Shown here: positions 1-6,763 of the stretch, one piece after another
How positions within the stretch are numbered: the stretch's first letter is position 1
Layout: each line of letters begins with the position of its first letter
DNA from: Acidobacteriota bacterium
Lineage (GTDB): Bacteria > Acidobacteriota > Blastocatellia > Pyrinomonadales > Pyrinomonadaceae
Length of the DNA: 10,006 nucleotides
Reading direction: 5' to 3'
NCBI GenBank assembly: GCA_029777145.1
Contig: JAKOSS010000129.1
Span: 1 to 10,006, forward strand
Made by a program: the position numbers and the translations under genes
The notes under the pieces: generated by a model
Database searches by the model: none
Seen by the model: only the letters and a program-made list of their open reading frames with translations
Told to the model about the DNA's origin: nothing

Positions 1-1277
1 TACACAACGCTCAACTTGTGACCTGTGCGTCGCATGGAAAGCCGCTCAAAGGCGCGGCGATGAAGGACGCCGGCGTGATCTCCGGAGGCGCTGTCGTGAT
101 CGGCTCCGGATCGATCGTCGCGGTTGGGGATTCGTCCGAACTTCTTTCGAAATTCGACGGTGCAGACGTGATCGACGCCGGCGGGCGGGTCGTTTCGCCG
201 GGTTTTGTCGAATGCCACACGCACATCGTTTTTGCCGGCGACCGCCTGAACGAGTTCGAGCTCAAGATTGAGGGCGCCGACTATCTCGAAATACTCAAGG
301 CCGGCGGCGGCATTCTCTCGACGGTACGCCACACGCGGGCCGCACCGCGGGATCTTTTGGTCGAACAAACCCGGCGCCGCCTCGACAAGATGCTCGCGCT
401 CGGCGTGACGACCTGCGAGATCAAGACCGGCTACGGGCTCGACGAAGAAACCGAATTCAAGATGCTCGACGTCATCGCCGAACTCGACGCGACCCACCCG
501 GCCGACATCGTGCCGACCTTTCTGGCGGCGCACGCGGTACCGAAAGACGACTATCGCGCGAAGGATCCGTCGCTCTCTGACGAAGCGATCGGCGATCTTT
601 ACACCGACGAGATCTGCGGATCGATGCTCCCGCGGCTCGTAAATTGGCGGGCGTCTGATCCTGCACGCTTCGGCGGGCGGCCGATCTTCGTCGATGTCTT
701 CTGCGAGAACGGCGCGTTCTCGCTCGCGCAGTCGCGGCGGGTTCTTGAAGCTGCCAAAAACAATGGTTTCAGCATCAAAGCGCATGTCGATGAGTTCAAG
801 AACCTCGGCGGGAGCCGGATGTGCATCGAACTCGGCGCGACGTCGATCGATCATCTCGACGCGATCTCCGACGACGAGATTGAGCTTTTGGCCGCGTCAG
901 GAACGATCGGTGTCGTGACTCCGACCGTGAATTTCAATCTCGGATCGTGCGAGTTCGCTCCCGCGCGCAAGCTTGTCGACGCCGGATGCGCGATCGCGCT
1001 CTCGACCGACTACAATCCCGGCAGCGCGCCATGCCCGAGCCTTCCGAACGCGATGGCGATCGCTTGCAGGTATCAGAAACTGCTTCCGGCCGAGGCGTTC
1101 ACCGCCGCGACGATCAATGCCGCGCACGCGGTCGGTCTCGGTGCGGACACGGGATCGCTCGAAACCGGCAAGTGGGCTGATCTCATTATTTTCGACACGA
1201 AGGATTACCGTGAGGTCGCTTACGAGTTCGGAGGGAATCCGGTCTCGATGGTCTTCAAACGGGGTGCGCGCGTTTGA
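1..1277 (+). CDS. hutI: Imidazolonepropionase, 5' end cut by window edge
   Basis: Imidazolonepropionase (EC 3.5.2.7) hydrolyses 4-imidazolone-5-propanoate to N-formimino-L-glutamate, the third step of histidine degradation, in the cytoplasm. The family is a metal-dependent amidohydrolase. Counting the GTG at 18 as residue 1, I see the metal-binding HTH (67-69), the IKTGYGL segment (135-141), AHAVP with H172, H256 in KAHVDEF, IDHL with H279, and the metal/catalytic D331 in STDYNPG. The C-terminus matches the family end. The frame is open upstream of 18: codons from position 3 read HNAQLVTC, which resembles the usual HutI N-terminus. The GTG is therefore probably an internal Val and the true start lies left of the window. 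The stretch between AHAVP and DVFCE (about 55 residues) seems longer than I recall for typical HutI, suggesting an inserted loop. The stop is TGA at 1275-1277. Confidence 0.95.
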   Translation, partial: HNAQLVTCASHGKPLKGAAMKDAGVISGGAVVIGSGSIVAVGDSSELLSKFDGADVIDAGGRVVSPGFVECHTHIVFAGDRLNEFELKIEGADYLEILKAGGGILSTVRHTRAAPRDLLVEQTRRRLDKMLALGVTTCEIKTGYGLDEETEFKMLDVIAELDATHPADIVPTFLAAHAVPKDDYRAKDPSLSDEAIGDLYTDEICGSMLPRLVNWRASDPARFGGRPIFVDVFCENGAFSLAQSRRVLEAAKNNGFSIKAHVDEFKNLGGSRMCIELGATSIDHLDAISDDEIELLAASGTIGVVTPTVNFNLGSCEFAPARKLVDAGCAIALSTDYNPGSAPCPSLPNAMAIACRYQKLLPAEAFTAATINAAHAVGLGADTGSLETGKWADLIIFDTKDYREVAYEFGGNPVSMVFKRGARV

Positions 1278-1437
1278 CCAAATCTGACCGCGAAAAAACG
1301 CGAAGACTTTAGCCGCGGATTACGCGGATGACACGGATAAAGCAGAATGAGAGATCCGTGAATTTCCGTAACATAAGGGCACGACCCTTTTAGTAACCGC
1401 GAAACGAGACGAAAAAACGCGACACTGGTTCGTGATA

Positions 1438-1710
1438 CTTCGTGTTCCTTCGTGGAGATGTTTTTGGCCGCGAAGGAGACGCGAAGAGTTTAGCCGCGGA
1501 TTCCGCGGATGACGCGGATCAAGCGAAAAAGAGGTCCGTCGATTCGCAAAGCTTTTTTTTTCATAGCCACGGGACTGCTTCGTGCTGCTTCGTGTTCCTT
1601 CGTGGAGAGGTTTTTGACCGCGAAAGAGACGCAAAAAGATCAGCCGCGGATTACTCGGATGACACGGGCAAAGCACGAAATAATCCGTGAAGATCCGCGA
1701 AATCCGCGGC
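1438..1710. repeat. Tandem repeat, two units with 150-base period
   Basis: Three separate landmarks recur at a spacing of exactly 150 bases: 1438 and 1588 (CTTCGTGTTCCTTCGTGGAG), 1466 and 1616 (CCGCGAA element), and 1492 and 1642 (AGCCGCGGATT element). This indicates duplication of a whole unit rather than chance similarity. Between the landmarks the two copies have diverged, most strongly in the right half of the first unit, which contains a run of nine T (1553-1561). The unit beginning near 1286 is related but lacks the CTTCGTG part and is offset by 181 bases. Confidence 0.75.
1643..1710. repeat. Imperfect palindrome with perfect 10-base outer arms
   Basis: The left end GCCGCGGATT (1643-1652) is the exact reverse complement of AATCCGCGGC (1701-1710). 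Similarity continues inward: CGGAT near 1656-1660 faces ATCCG near 1693-1697, and CACGG near 1663-1667 faces CCGTG at 1685-1689. The whole 68-base segment could fold into one long hairpin in RNA or extruded DNA. The first unit retains part of this dyad (CACGGAT 1332-1338 with ATCCGTG 1354-1360). The layout resembles REP-type palindromic elements. It lies upstream of hutH, so it could also act as a transcript end or processing site for hutI, but no U-tract follows it directly. Confidence 0.7.
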
Positions 1711-1765
1711 CAAGGATTTTTCCCACCGATGCCCCGTTCCGGGACATATGGTAAATTCACAAACA

Positions 1766-3283
1766 ATGAAAACAATCGTTTTGGATGGCGAGAACCTGTC
1801 CTTTCAGCAGGTCGTCGAGGTTGCTTACGGCGAGACGCGGATCGAGATCGCCGAATCGGCCGTCGAAAAGGTCAATCGTGCCTCGGACGCCGTTGACAAA
1901 CTCCTTGCGCGAGGCGAGATCGCCTATGGCATCACGACCGGATTCGGCGCGCTCAAAGACAAGATCATTCCCGCCGATCAGGTCGAAACGCTGCAGCGCA
2001 ACATCGTTCTGAGCCACGCGGTGGGCGTCGGACAACCTTTCGACATCCCGACGACGCGCGCGATCATGCTCATCCGCGCGAACACGCTCGCACGTGGATT
2101 CTCGGGAATCCGGATCGAGACGCTGCGACTGGTGATCGAGCTCTTGAACCGGCGCGTACACCCGGTGATCCCCGAGAAGGGCTCGCTTGGCGCGTCCGGA
2201 GATCTCGCGCCGCTCGCCCATTTCGCGCTCGTTCTGATCGGCGAGGGCGAGGCCGAATTCGAAGGAAACGTGATGCCGGCGCGCGAGGCGCTCGCAAAAG
2301 CCGGACTCGAACCGGTAGTTTTGAAGGCCAAGGAAGGCCTTGCGCTGACTAACGGCACGACGATCATGACCGCCGTCGGCGTTGTTCAGACCCACCGCGC
2401 GCAGCGTCTCGCCGATCTTGCCGAAAAAGCCGGATGTCTTTCGCTCGAAGCGCTCAACGGGACGGCCGCGGCGTTCGACGCGCGGATTCACGATCTCAGG
2501 CCGCATCCACGCCAGATCCGCTGTGCGGAGAATCTGAGAAAGATCCTCGATGGCAGCGAGTTCGTCCGCGAACACGATCCGAAGAACATCCAGGACGCCT
2601 ACACGCTGCGCTGCATGCCGCAGGTTTACGGCGCGGTGCGTGACGCGATCGATTACGTCGAGTGGGTGATGAGCAACGAACTCAACGCCGTCACCGACAA
2701 TCCGCTGATCTTCTTCGACGACGCGGGCGAACCCGAGATAATTTCCGGCGGCAATTTCCACGGTGAACCGCTCGCGCTCTCGATGGACTACCTCGCGCTG
2801 GCGCTGACCGAGATCGGGAACATGTCCGAGCGCCGCATCATGCGTCTCGTCGACGCCGATTCGAACGGCCACGTCCTGCCTCCGTTCCTGACGCGGAACA
2901 GCGGGATCAATTCCGGGTTTATGCTCGTACAGTACACTGCCGCGGCTTTGGCGAGCGAGAACAAGGTGCTCGCGCATCCGGCGAGCGCCGACACGATCCC
3001 GTCGTCGGCGAACGTCGAGGACCACGTGTCGATGGGCGTGACGTCGGCGCTCAAATTGCGGGACGTCGCGGAGAATCTCGAGAACATCCTGGCGCTCGAG
3101 ATTCTATGCGCGGCGCAGGGCGTCGATCTCCGGCGCGACACGGTCGGGCCCGACCGCAAGCTCGGAGCCGGGACAAAGCCCGTTTACGATCGGGTGCGCG
3201 AGTCGGTGCCGTTCATCGAAACCGATTCGATGATGTACCCGCACATCGCGGCCGTCAGATCCTTGCTCGGAGATATTTGCTAG
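1766..3283 (+). CDS. hutH: Histidine ammonia-lyase
   Basis: HutH (EC 4.3.1.3) deaminates L-histidine to urocanate, the first step of histidine degradation, in the cytoplasm as a tetramer. Its electrophile MIO forms autocatalytically from Ala-Ser-Gly, seen here within GSLGASGDLAPLAH. Counting from the ATG at 1766, the active-site positions are Y54 (AYGITTGFG), A143-S144-G145, H84 (LSHAVG) and N196 (LTNGTT). These are one residue off the Pseudomonas putida numbering as I recall it (Y53, H83, S143, N195). QDAYTLRCMPQ, ISGGNFHGEP and SSANVEDHVSMG are also present. An upstream in-frame ATG at 1748 would add six residues (MVNSQT). I prefer 1766 because the family numbering fits, but neither start has a good ribosome-binding site. 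TAAATT (1752-1757) could be a -10 for a near-leaderless message. Length is 505 aa, normal for the family. The stop is TAG. Confidence 0.96.
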   Translation: MKTIVLDGENLSFQQVVEVAYGETRIEIAESAVEKVNRASDAVDKLLARGEIAYGITTGFGALKDKIIPADQVETLQRNIVLSHAVGVGQPFDIPTTRAIMLIRANTLARGFSGIRIETLRLVIELLNRRVHPVIPEKGSLGASGDLAPLAHFALVLIGEGEAEFEGNVMPAREALAKAGLEPVVLKAKEGLALTNGTTIMTAVGVVQTHRAQRLADLAEKAGCLSLEALNGTAAAFDARIHDLRPHPRQIRCAENLRKILDGSEFVREHDPKNIQDAYTLRCMPQVYGAVRDAIDYVEWVMSNELNAVTDNPLIFFDDAGEPEIISGGNFHGEPLALSMDYLALALTEIGNMSERRIMRLVDADSNGHVLPPFLTRNSGINSGFMLVQYTAAALASENKVLAHPASADTIPSSANVEDHVSMGVTSALKLRDVAENLENILALEILCAAQGVDLRRDTVGPDRKLGAGTKPVYDRVRESVPFIETDSMMYPHIAAVRSLLGDIC

Positions 3284-3303
3284 CCGGAATAAAAGCGGTC
3301 CGT

Positions 3304-3310
3304 CCAGGGA
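3304..3310 (+). promoter_or_regulatory. Ribosome-binding site that decides the GTG start at 3317
   Basis: CCAGGGA lies six bases upstream of GTG at 3317, a good Shine-Dalgarno distance. The competing ATG at 3326 would sit 15 bases away, so the GTG start is preferred. The site lies in the 33-base spacer between the hutH stop and the next gene, which also suggests cotranscription with hutH. Confidence 0.6.
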
Positions 3311-3316
3311 TTTACC

Positions 3317-3862
3317 GTGAGAACAATGGTTGGAACAGGACAAAAAACGAAGACGCACGGATTGGCCGGAGAACTGGCGGCGACGCTTGAACAGGGGATC
3401 GAGGTCGTGGCATCGCTCTCGGATGCCGTTTTCAGGAACGATGGTCCCCGATCGTCGGTCGGGGCGCATATCCGGCACAACCTCGAGTTTGTTCTCGGAT
3501 TTCTGAACGGGATCGAAGCGGGTTCAGTCGATTATGCCGCCCGCGAGCGTGACGAGCGCATCGCGACGGATCGCGAATATGCAGTCGCGGCAATGCGTTC
3601 CGCCGCGCGGACACTGCGAGGCGTTGCGGAAAGCGATCTGATGAAAACGCTGGACATCCGCAGCGAGATAAACGCGATTGACTGCGCGTCGAGCGTCGGG
3701 CGCGAGCTTGAGTTTCTCGTGAGCCACACGATCCATCATTACGCGCTGATCTCGTTCAAACTCGAACTTCTCGGGATCGCCGTGCCGGCAAACTTCGGGG
3801 TCGCTCCTTCAACCATTCGGTTTTGGTCGGAAGAATCTGAAACGGTGGGAGAGGAATCATGA
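3317..3862 (+). CDS. DinB/YfiT-like superfamily protein
   Basis: This 181-residue soluble protein has the layout of the DinB/YfiT four-helix-bundle superfamily. A first helix carries histidines at 51 and 54 (SVGAHIRHNLEF) and a later helix carries a histidine cluster at 137, 140 and 141 (LVSHTIHHYAL), spaced like the three-His metal site of that fold. The C-terminal FGVAPSTIRF motif is one I associate with a conserved subgroup of uncharacterised DinB-like proteins. Superfamily members include metal-dependent thiol S-transferases and many stress-linked proteins of unknown substrate; no substrate can be read from the sequence. It starts with GTG behind a good ribosome-binding site, 33 bases after hutH. 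Its stop overlaps the next gene's ATG by four bases (ATGA), so translation is probably coupled. Confidence 0.75.
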   Translation: MRTMVGTGQKTKTHGLAGELAATLEQGIEVVASLSDAVFRNDGPRSSVGAHIRHNLEFVLGFLNGIEAGSVDYAARERDERIATDREYAVAAMRSAARTLRGVAESDLMKTLDIRSEINAIDCASSVGRELEFLVSHTIHHYALISFKLELLGIAVPANFGVAPSTIRFWSEESETVGEES

Positions 3863-4269
3863 ACGTAATCGGTTGGATCTGCCGGATCGTCGTCGCGATC
3901 ATTTTGCTGCAGACACTTTTCTTCAAATTTACAGGCGCCGAAGAGTCGAAGTATATTTTCACGACTCTGATGGGCGACAACGAGGCCGTCGGACGGATCG
4001 GATCGGGCGTCGTCGAACTTATCGCGGCGATCCTGATTGTCATCCCTAGCACGGCGTGGCTCGGCGCGCTGATCGCACTCGGGACCATCAGCGGAGCGAT
4101 CTTCAGCCATTTGACGAAGCTCGGGATCGTCGTCAAGGATGACGGCGGATTCTTGTTCATTCTGGCGATCGTTGTGTTCGTCTGCAGCGCGGTCGTGCTG
4201 TTCATCAACCGCGCGTCGATCCCGGTCGTCGGGTCGATGCTCGCGGGCGACCGCGGAGGAACGAGTTAG
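3859..4269 (+). CDS. DoxX-family small membrane protein
   Basis: This 136-residue protein has four predicted membrane helices, at about residues 4-22, 47-63, 66-84 and 97-116. FKFTGAEESKYIF after helix 1 and RIGSGVVELIAA in helix 2 are typical of the DoxX/DoxX-like family of inner-membrane proteins. The archaeal founder is a subunit of thiosulfate:quinone oxidoreductase. Bacterial members are mostly uncharacterised and some are linked to redox stress, so no specific reaction is claimed. The ATG overlaps the upstream stop (ATGA) and has GGGAG seven bases before it. The stop TAG is followed by one codon (GGA) and then the TTG start of the next gene in the same frame. Confidence 0.82.
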   Translation: MNVIGWICRIVVAIILLQTLFFKFTGAEESKYIFTTLMGDNEAVGRIGSGVVELIAAILIVIPSTAWLGALIALGTISGAIFSHLTKLGIVVKDDGGFLFILAIVVFVCSAVVLFINRASIPVVGSMLAGDRGGTS

Positions 4270-4272
4270 GGA

Positions 4273-6039
4273 TTGAACGATTTTTCCCGGAAATCAGACT
4301 ACGTTCGCCGGCTGCTCATCGCGGCTGGTCTTTCGCTGCTCGGTGCGGTGCAGGTTCTTGCCGGCGAGCGTGTCGAACTGTTCGGCGTCGCTGCTGACGG
4401 AATGACGCCGGGCCTGATCTTTTTCGCGATCGCCGGCGCGACGCTGATCAGCGAGGACCTGGCGGCGATTTCTGCCGGCGTTCTTGCAAGCCAGGGAACG
4501 ATCGGTCTTCCGCTCGCGGTCGCGAGTTCGGCCGCCGGAATTCTCTTCGGTGACATTTTGCTCTTCATCGCGGGAAGATTTCTCGGTCGACCCGCGCTGA
4601 AACTCCCGCTCGTCGGCTATTTCGTCACCGAAAGCGCGATCGAACGCAGTTCGGTCTGGCTTGAACAGCGGGGAATGGCGGCGATCTTCATCAGCCGGTT
4701 TGTCATCGGCTTGCGTCTGCCGCTCTATTTCGCGGCCGGAGTCCTGCAGACGTCGTTTTGGAAATTCACCGCTTACTTCACTCTCGCGGTCGCCGTCTGG
4801 ACGCCGCTGCTCGTCGGCGCGAGTTATTTTCTCGGCGCGCAAGTCGTGACCGACACGATGTCGAACAAATGGTTCGCGGTCTCGCTCGTCGCGATCGTCG
4901 TCGGTCTTTTCATCGCCGTTCGTTTGGTCCAGCAGCTTTCGACGTGGAAAGGGCGAAGGATCTTGCTCGGCAAGCTCAAACGCCGGTTCATCTGGGAATT
5001 TTGGTCGGTCCGCGTTTTTTATCTGCCGGTGATCGCGAAGATCGCGGCGCTCGCTCTCAAACACCGGAGCCTGACGGTTTTCACATGCGCAAATCCGGGG
5101 ATTCCCGCCGGCGGTTTCGTCGGCGAATCCAAACACGAGATTCTGAAGTCGATCGCACGGTCGCCCGGCGCGGCGCCTTTCGTACTGAAACATGAACTCC
5201 TTATCGGCGACGAGCGGTACGCCTCGGCGGTCGCGTTCATGGAGCGCCACGAACTCGGATTTCCGGTCGTTCTCAAACCCGACGCCGGCGAACGCGGGCT
5301 CGGAGTCAGGATCGTTCGCGCGAACGACGAACTTCAAAGCCTGATCGATTCGAACCCGGAACCGCTGATCATTCAGGAATTTGCCGGCGGCGAGGAACTC
5401 AGCGTTTTCTACTTTCGCCATCCCGGCAGCGATCGCGGCGAGATCTTCGCGATCACCGAAAAACGATTTCCGACGGTTCTCGGAGACGGAAGCTCGACGC
5501 TCGAAGAACTGATCCTGGGCGACGACCGCGCGATCTGTCTCGCCAAGAGTTACCTCGATCACAACGATGAGCGGCTCGATTATGTGCCGGCCGCCGACGA
5601 AAAGGTCCAGATCATCGACATCGGCACGCATTCGCGCGGCGCGGTCTTTCTCGACGGCGCGTGGATGAAGTCGGACGAAGCGGAGAACGCGGTCGACGCG
5701 GTCTGCCGCGGGATCGACGGATTCAATTTCGGCAGATTCGACATCCGCGCCGAGTCGTTCGATCATTTCGTCCGCGGCGAGTCGTTCAAAATTGTCGAAC
5801 TGAACGGCGTGACGAGCGAGGCGACGAACATCTACGATCCGAAGAACTCGCTCCGCGACGCTTACCGGACGCTTTTCCGGCAATGGGAGATCGCGTTCGA
5901 GATTGGGGGACGGAACAGGGAACTCGGCGCGCGTTCCGCGACCGTCCGCGAGCTGCTGAAAATGACGTTGAACCGTCCGTCGCGCCGCAAGCCGGAATCG
6001 TCGGTTCGCCGAAGCGCCCCGGTCACGGACCAAAACTGA
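4273..6039 (+). CDS. DedA/VTT membrane domain fused to ATP-grasp ligase domain
   Basis: This 588-residue two-domain protein starts with TTG. Residues 1-220 are membrane-embedded. They show DedA/VTT signatures: an acidic residue in the re-entrant region (LISEDLAAISAG, 58-69), GD..LF.AGRFLGRP (93-106) and the conserved Arg-rich element ISRFVIGLRLPLYFAAG (140-156). DedA proteins are membrane transporters or flippases, including undecaprenyl-phosphate recyclers. Residues 240-290 form a linker with ANPGIPAGGFVGESK. Residues 300-545 are an ATP-grasp fold: K335 in VVLKP, Gly-rich GERGLGV (339-345), QEF (368-370), GRFDIR with D490, and VELNGVTSE with E509 and N511 as likely Mg-ATP ligands. Such ligases join a carboxylate to an amine or similar nucleophile; the substrate is unknown. 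The C-terminal tail (565-588) is basic. GGAGGA (4255-4260) is 12 bases upstream of the start, a long spacing. I infer possible activation of an envelope substrate at the membrane. Confidence 0.88.
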   Translation: MNDFSRKSDYVRRLLIAAGLSLLGAVQVLAGERVELFGVAADGMTPGLIFFAIAGATLISEDLAAISAGVLASQGTIGLPLAVASSAAGILFGDILLFIAGRFLGRPALKLPLVGYFVTESAIERSSVWLEQRGMAAIFISRFVIGLRLPLYFAAGVLQTSFWKFTAYFTLAVAVWTPLLVGASYFLGAQVVTDTMSNKWFAVSLVAIVVGLFIAVRLVQQLSTWKGRRILLGKLKRRFIWEFWSVRVFYLPVIAKIAALALKHRSLTVFTCANPGIPAGGFVGESKHEILKSIARSPGAAPFVLKHELLIGDERYASAVAFMERHELGFPVVLKPDAGERGLGVRIVRANDELQSLIDSNPEPLIIQEFAGGEELSVFYFRHPGSDRGEIFAITEKRFPTVLGDGSSTLEELILGDDRAICLAKSYLDHNDERLDYVPAADEKVQIIDIGTHSRGAVFLDGAWMKSDEAENAVDAVCRGIDGFNFGRFDIRAESFDHFVRGESFKIVELNGVTSEATNIYDPKNSLRDAYRTLFRQWEIAFEIGGRNRELGARSATVRELLKMTLNRPSRRKPESSVRRSAPVTDQN

Positions 6040-6040
6040 G

Positions 6041-6754
6041 ATGTGCGTCATCTTCTTTGCTCACCGGATTCATCCGGATCATCCGCTGATCCTGATCGCG
6101 AACCGCGACGAATTCTACGATCGTCCGACGGCGCCGGCATCGCGCTGGACAGATAAGCCGTCAATTTTGGCCGGGCGCGACCTGGTGCACGGTGGAACGT
6201 GGCTCGGCGTGACCGACGAAGGCCGGTTTGCGGCCGTGACGAATTACCGGCAACCGTCGGCACCCAAAGGAAACCTGTCACGCGGCGCGCTCGTCAGCGG
6301 TTTTCTCGATTCGACGGAGGGTCCCGAAGAATACCTGCGCGAACTGTCGCGCCGTTCCGATGGGTTTTCGGGGTTCAATCTGCTTGTCGGTGACCGGAAC
6401 GAAGCCGGTTATTTTTCGAACCGCGAAGGCGTCGTCCGCATTCTTGAACCCGGAATCTACGGGCTCAGCAATCATCTTCTCGACACGCCGTGGCCGAAAG
6501 TCCGTCGCGGAAAAGCACGTTTTGCGTCGGCAATTTCGGGAGCAGAGATCATCACGGACAACCTCTTTTCGATCCTCGGCGACAAATCGCTGGCGCCGGA
6601 CGAAGAGTTGCCCGACACCGGCGTCGGCTACGAGCGCGAGAAATTGCTGTCGGCGATCTTTATCGAAACACCGATCTACGGCACGCGATCGTCAACTGTC
6701 GTGATCGCCGATCGCGACTTCAATCTTTCGCTCGATGAGCGGACGTTTGTATAA
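6041..6754 (+). CDS. NRDE/TANGO2-family protein
   Basis: This 237-residue protein has the full NRDE-family signature: a Cys immediately after Met (MCVIFF), LILIANRDEFYDRPT (16-30) that gives the family its name, GGTWLGV (51-57), FAAVTNYR (63-70), SGFNLLVGD (110-118), YGLSNHLLDTPWPKV (140-154) and a C-terminal GTRSSTVVIAD (214-224). Length is normal for bacterial members. The fold relates to N-terminal-nucleophile proteins, and the invariant Cys2 would be exposed after Met removal. Eukaryotic TANGO2 has been linked to heme handling and lipid metabolism; the bacterial role is unsettled. The ATG lies one base after the preceding TGA with no strong ribosome-binding site, so translational coupling is likely. 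The TAA stop overlaps a TATAAT hexamer. Confidence 0.9.
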   Translation: MCVIFFAHRIHPDHPLILIANRDEFYDRPTAPASRWTDKPSILAGRDLVHGGTWLGVTDEGRFAAVTNYRQPSAPKGNLSRGALVSGFLDSTEGPEEYLRELSRRSDGFSGFNLLVGDRNEAGYFSNREGVVRILEPGIYGLSNHLLDTPWPKVRRGKARFASAISGAEIITDNLFSILGDKSLAPDEELPDTGVGYEREKLLSAIFIETPIYGTRSSTVVIADRDFNLSLDERTFV

Positions 6755-6755
6755 T
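6727..6755 (+). promoter_or_regulatory. Candidate promoter for the gene at 6764 (leaderless)
   Basis: A perfect TATAAT lies at 6750-6755, overlapping the NRDE stop codon. A weak -35 candidate (TTCGCT, 6727-6732) sits 17 bases upstream. Transcription would begin about 6-8 bases after the -10 box, at or next to the ATG at 6764, giving a leaderless or nearly leaderless message. This agrees with the lack of a clear Shine-Dalgarno (only GAGA three bases before the ATG). A perfect -10 hexamer is uncommon in such GC-rich sequence, but the -35 match is poor. Confidence 0.45.
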
Positions 6756-6763
6756 CGAGACTG

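Larger units (their letters stand above)
1278..1747. repeat. Intergenic gap filled with degenerate hairpin-forming repeats
   Basis: These 470 bases separate hutI from hutH and hold no credible gene. At least three related units are visible. The element starting AGCCGCGGATT occurs at 1311-1336, 1492-1517 and 1642-1667. Each is preceded about 26 bases earlier by a CCGCGAA-type element (1286, 1466, 1616), with a fourth degenerate copy near 1395. The last two units also share a CTTCGTG-rich element at 1438-1465 and 1588-1615. Open frames on both strands here give translations dominated by the repeat itself (for example NPRL/RLFRGQ on the minus strand) and look spurious. Small inverted repeats occur throughout. 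No RNA gene was recognised. Confidence 0.85.

Noticed and set aside
1286..1710. Insertion sequence or MITE
   Set aside because: There is no transposase frame, no clear target-site duplication and no single pair of terminal inverted repeats enclosing the whole region. The palindromic repeat explanation fits better.
1320..1775. 151-codon minus-strand frame in the hutI-hutH gap, and smaller plus-strand frames there
   Set aside because: The translation repeats with the DNA repeat (NPRL, RLFRGQK, HEGTR twice). It is a by-product of the repeat units and not a protein gene.
1757..3025. 422-codon open frame on the minus strand opposite hutH
   Set aside because: It shows the same antisense effect, with Arg-rich low-information sequence and no family resemblance. 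The sense strand encodes an unmistakable HutH.
3283..3317. Terminator between hutH and the DinB-like gene
   Set aside because: The 33-base spacer shows a ribosome-binding site but no stem-loop with a T-run, so readthrough is more likely.
4294..6051. 585-codon open frame on the minus strand opposite the DedA-ATP-grasp gene
   Set aside because: Its translation is rich in Arg, Asp and Glu with no membrane segments or recognisable motifs, and it mirrors a gene with strong domain evidence. Long antisense frames are expected where sense codon use avoids the reverse complements of stop codons.
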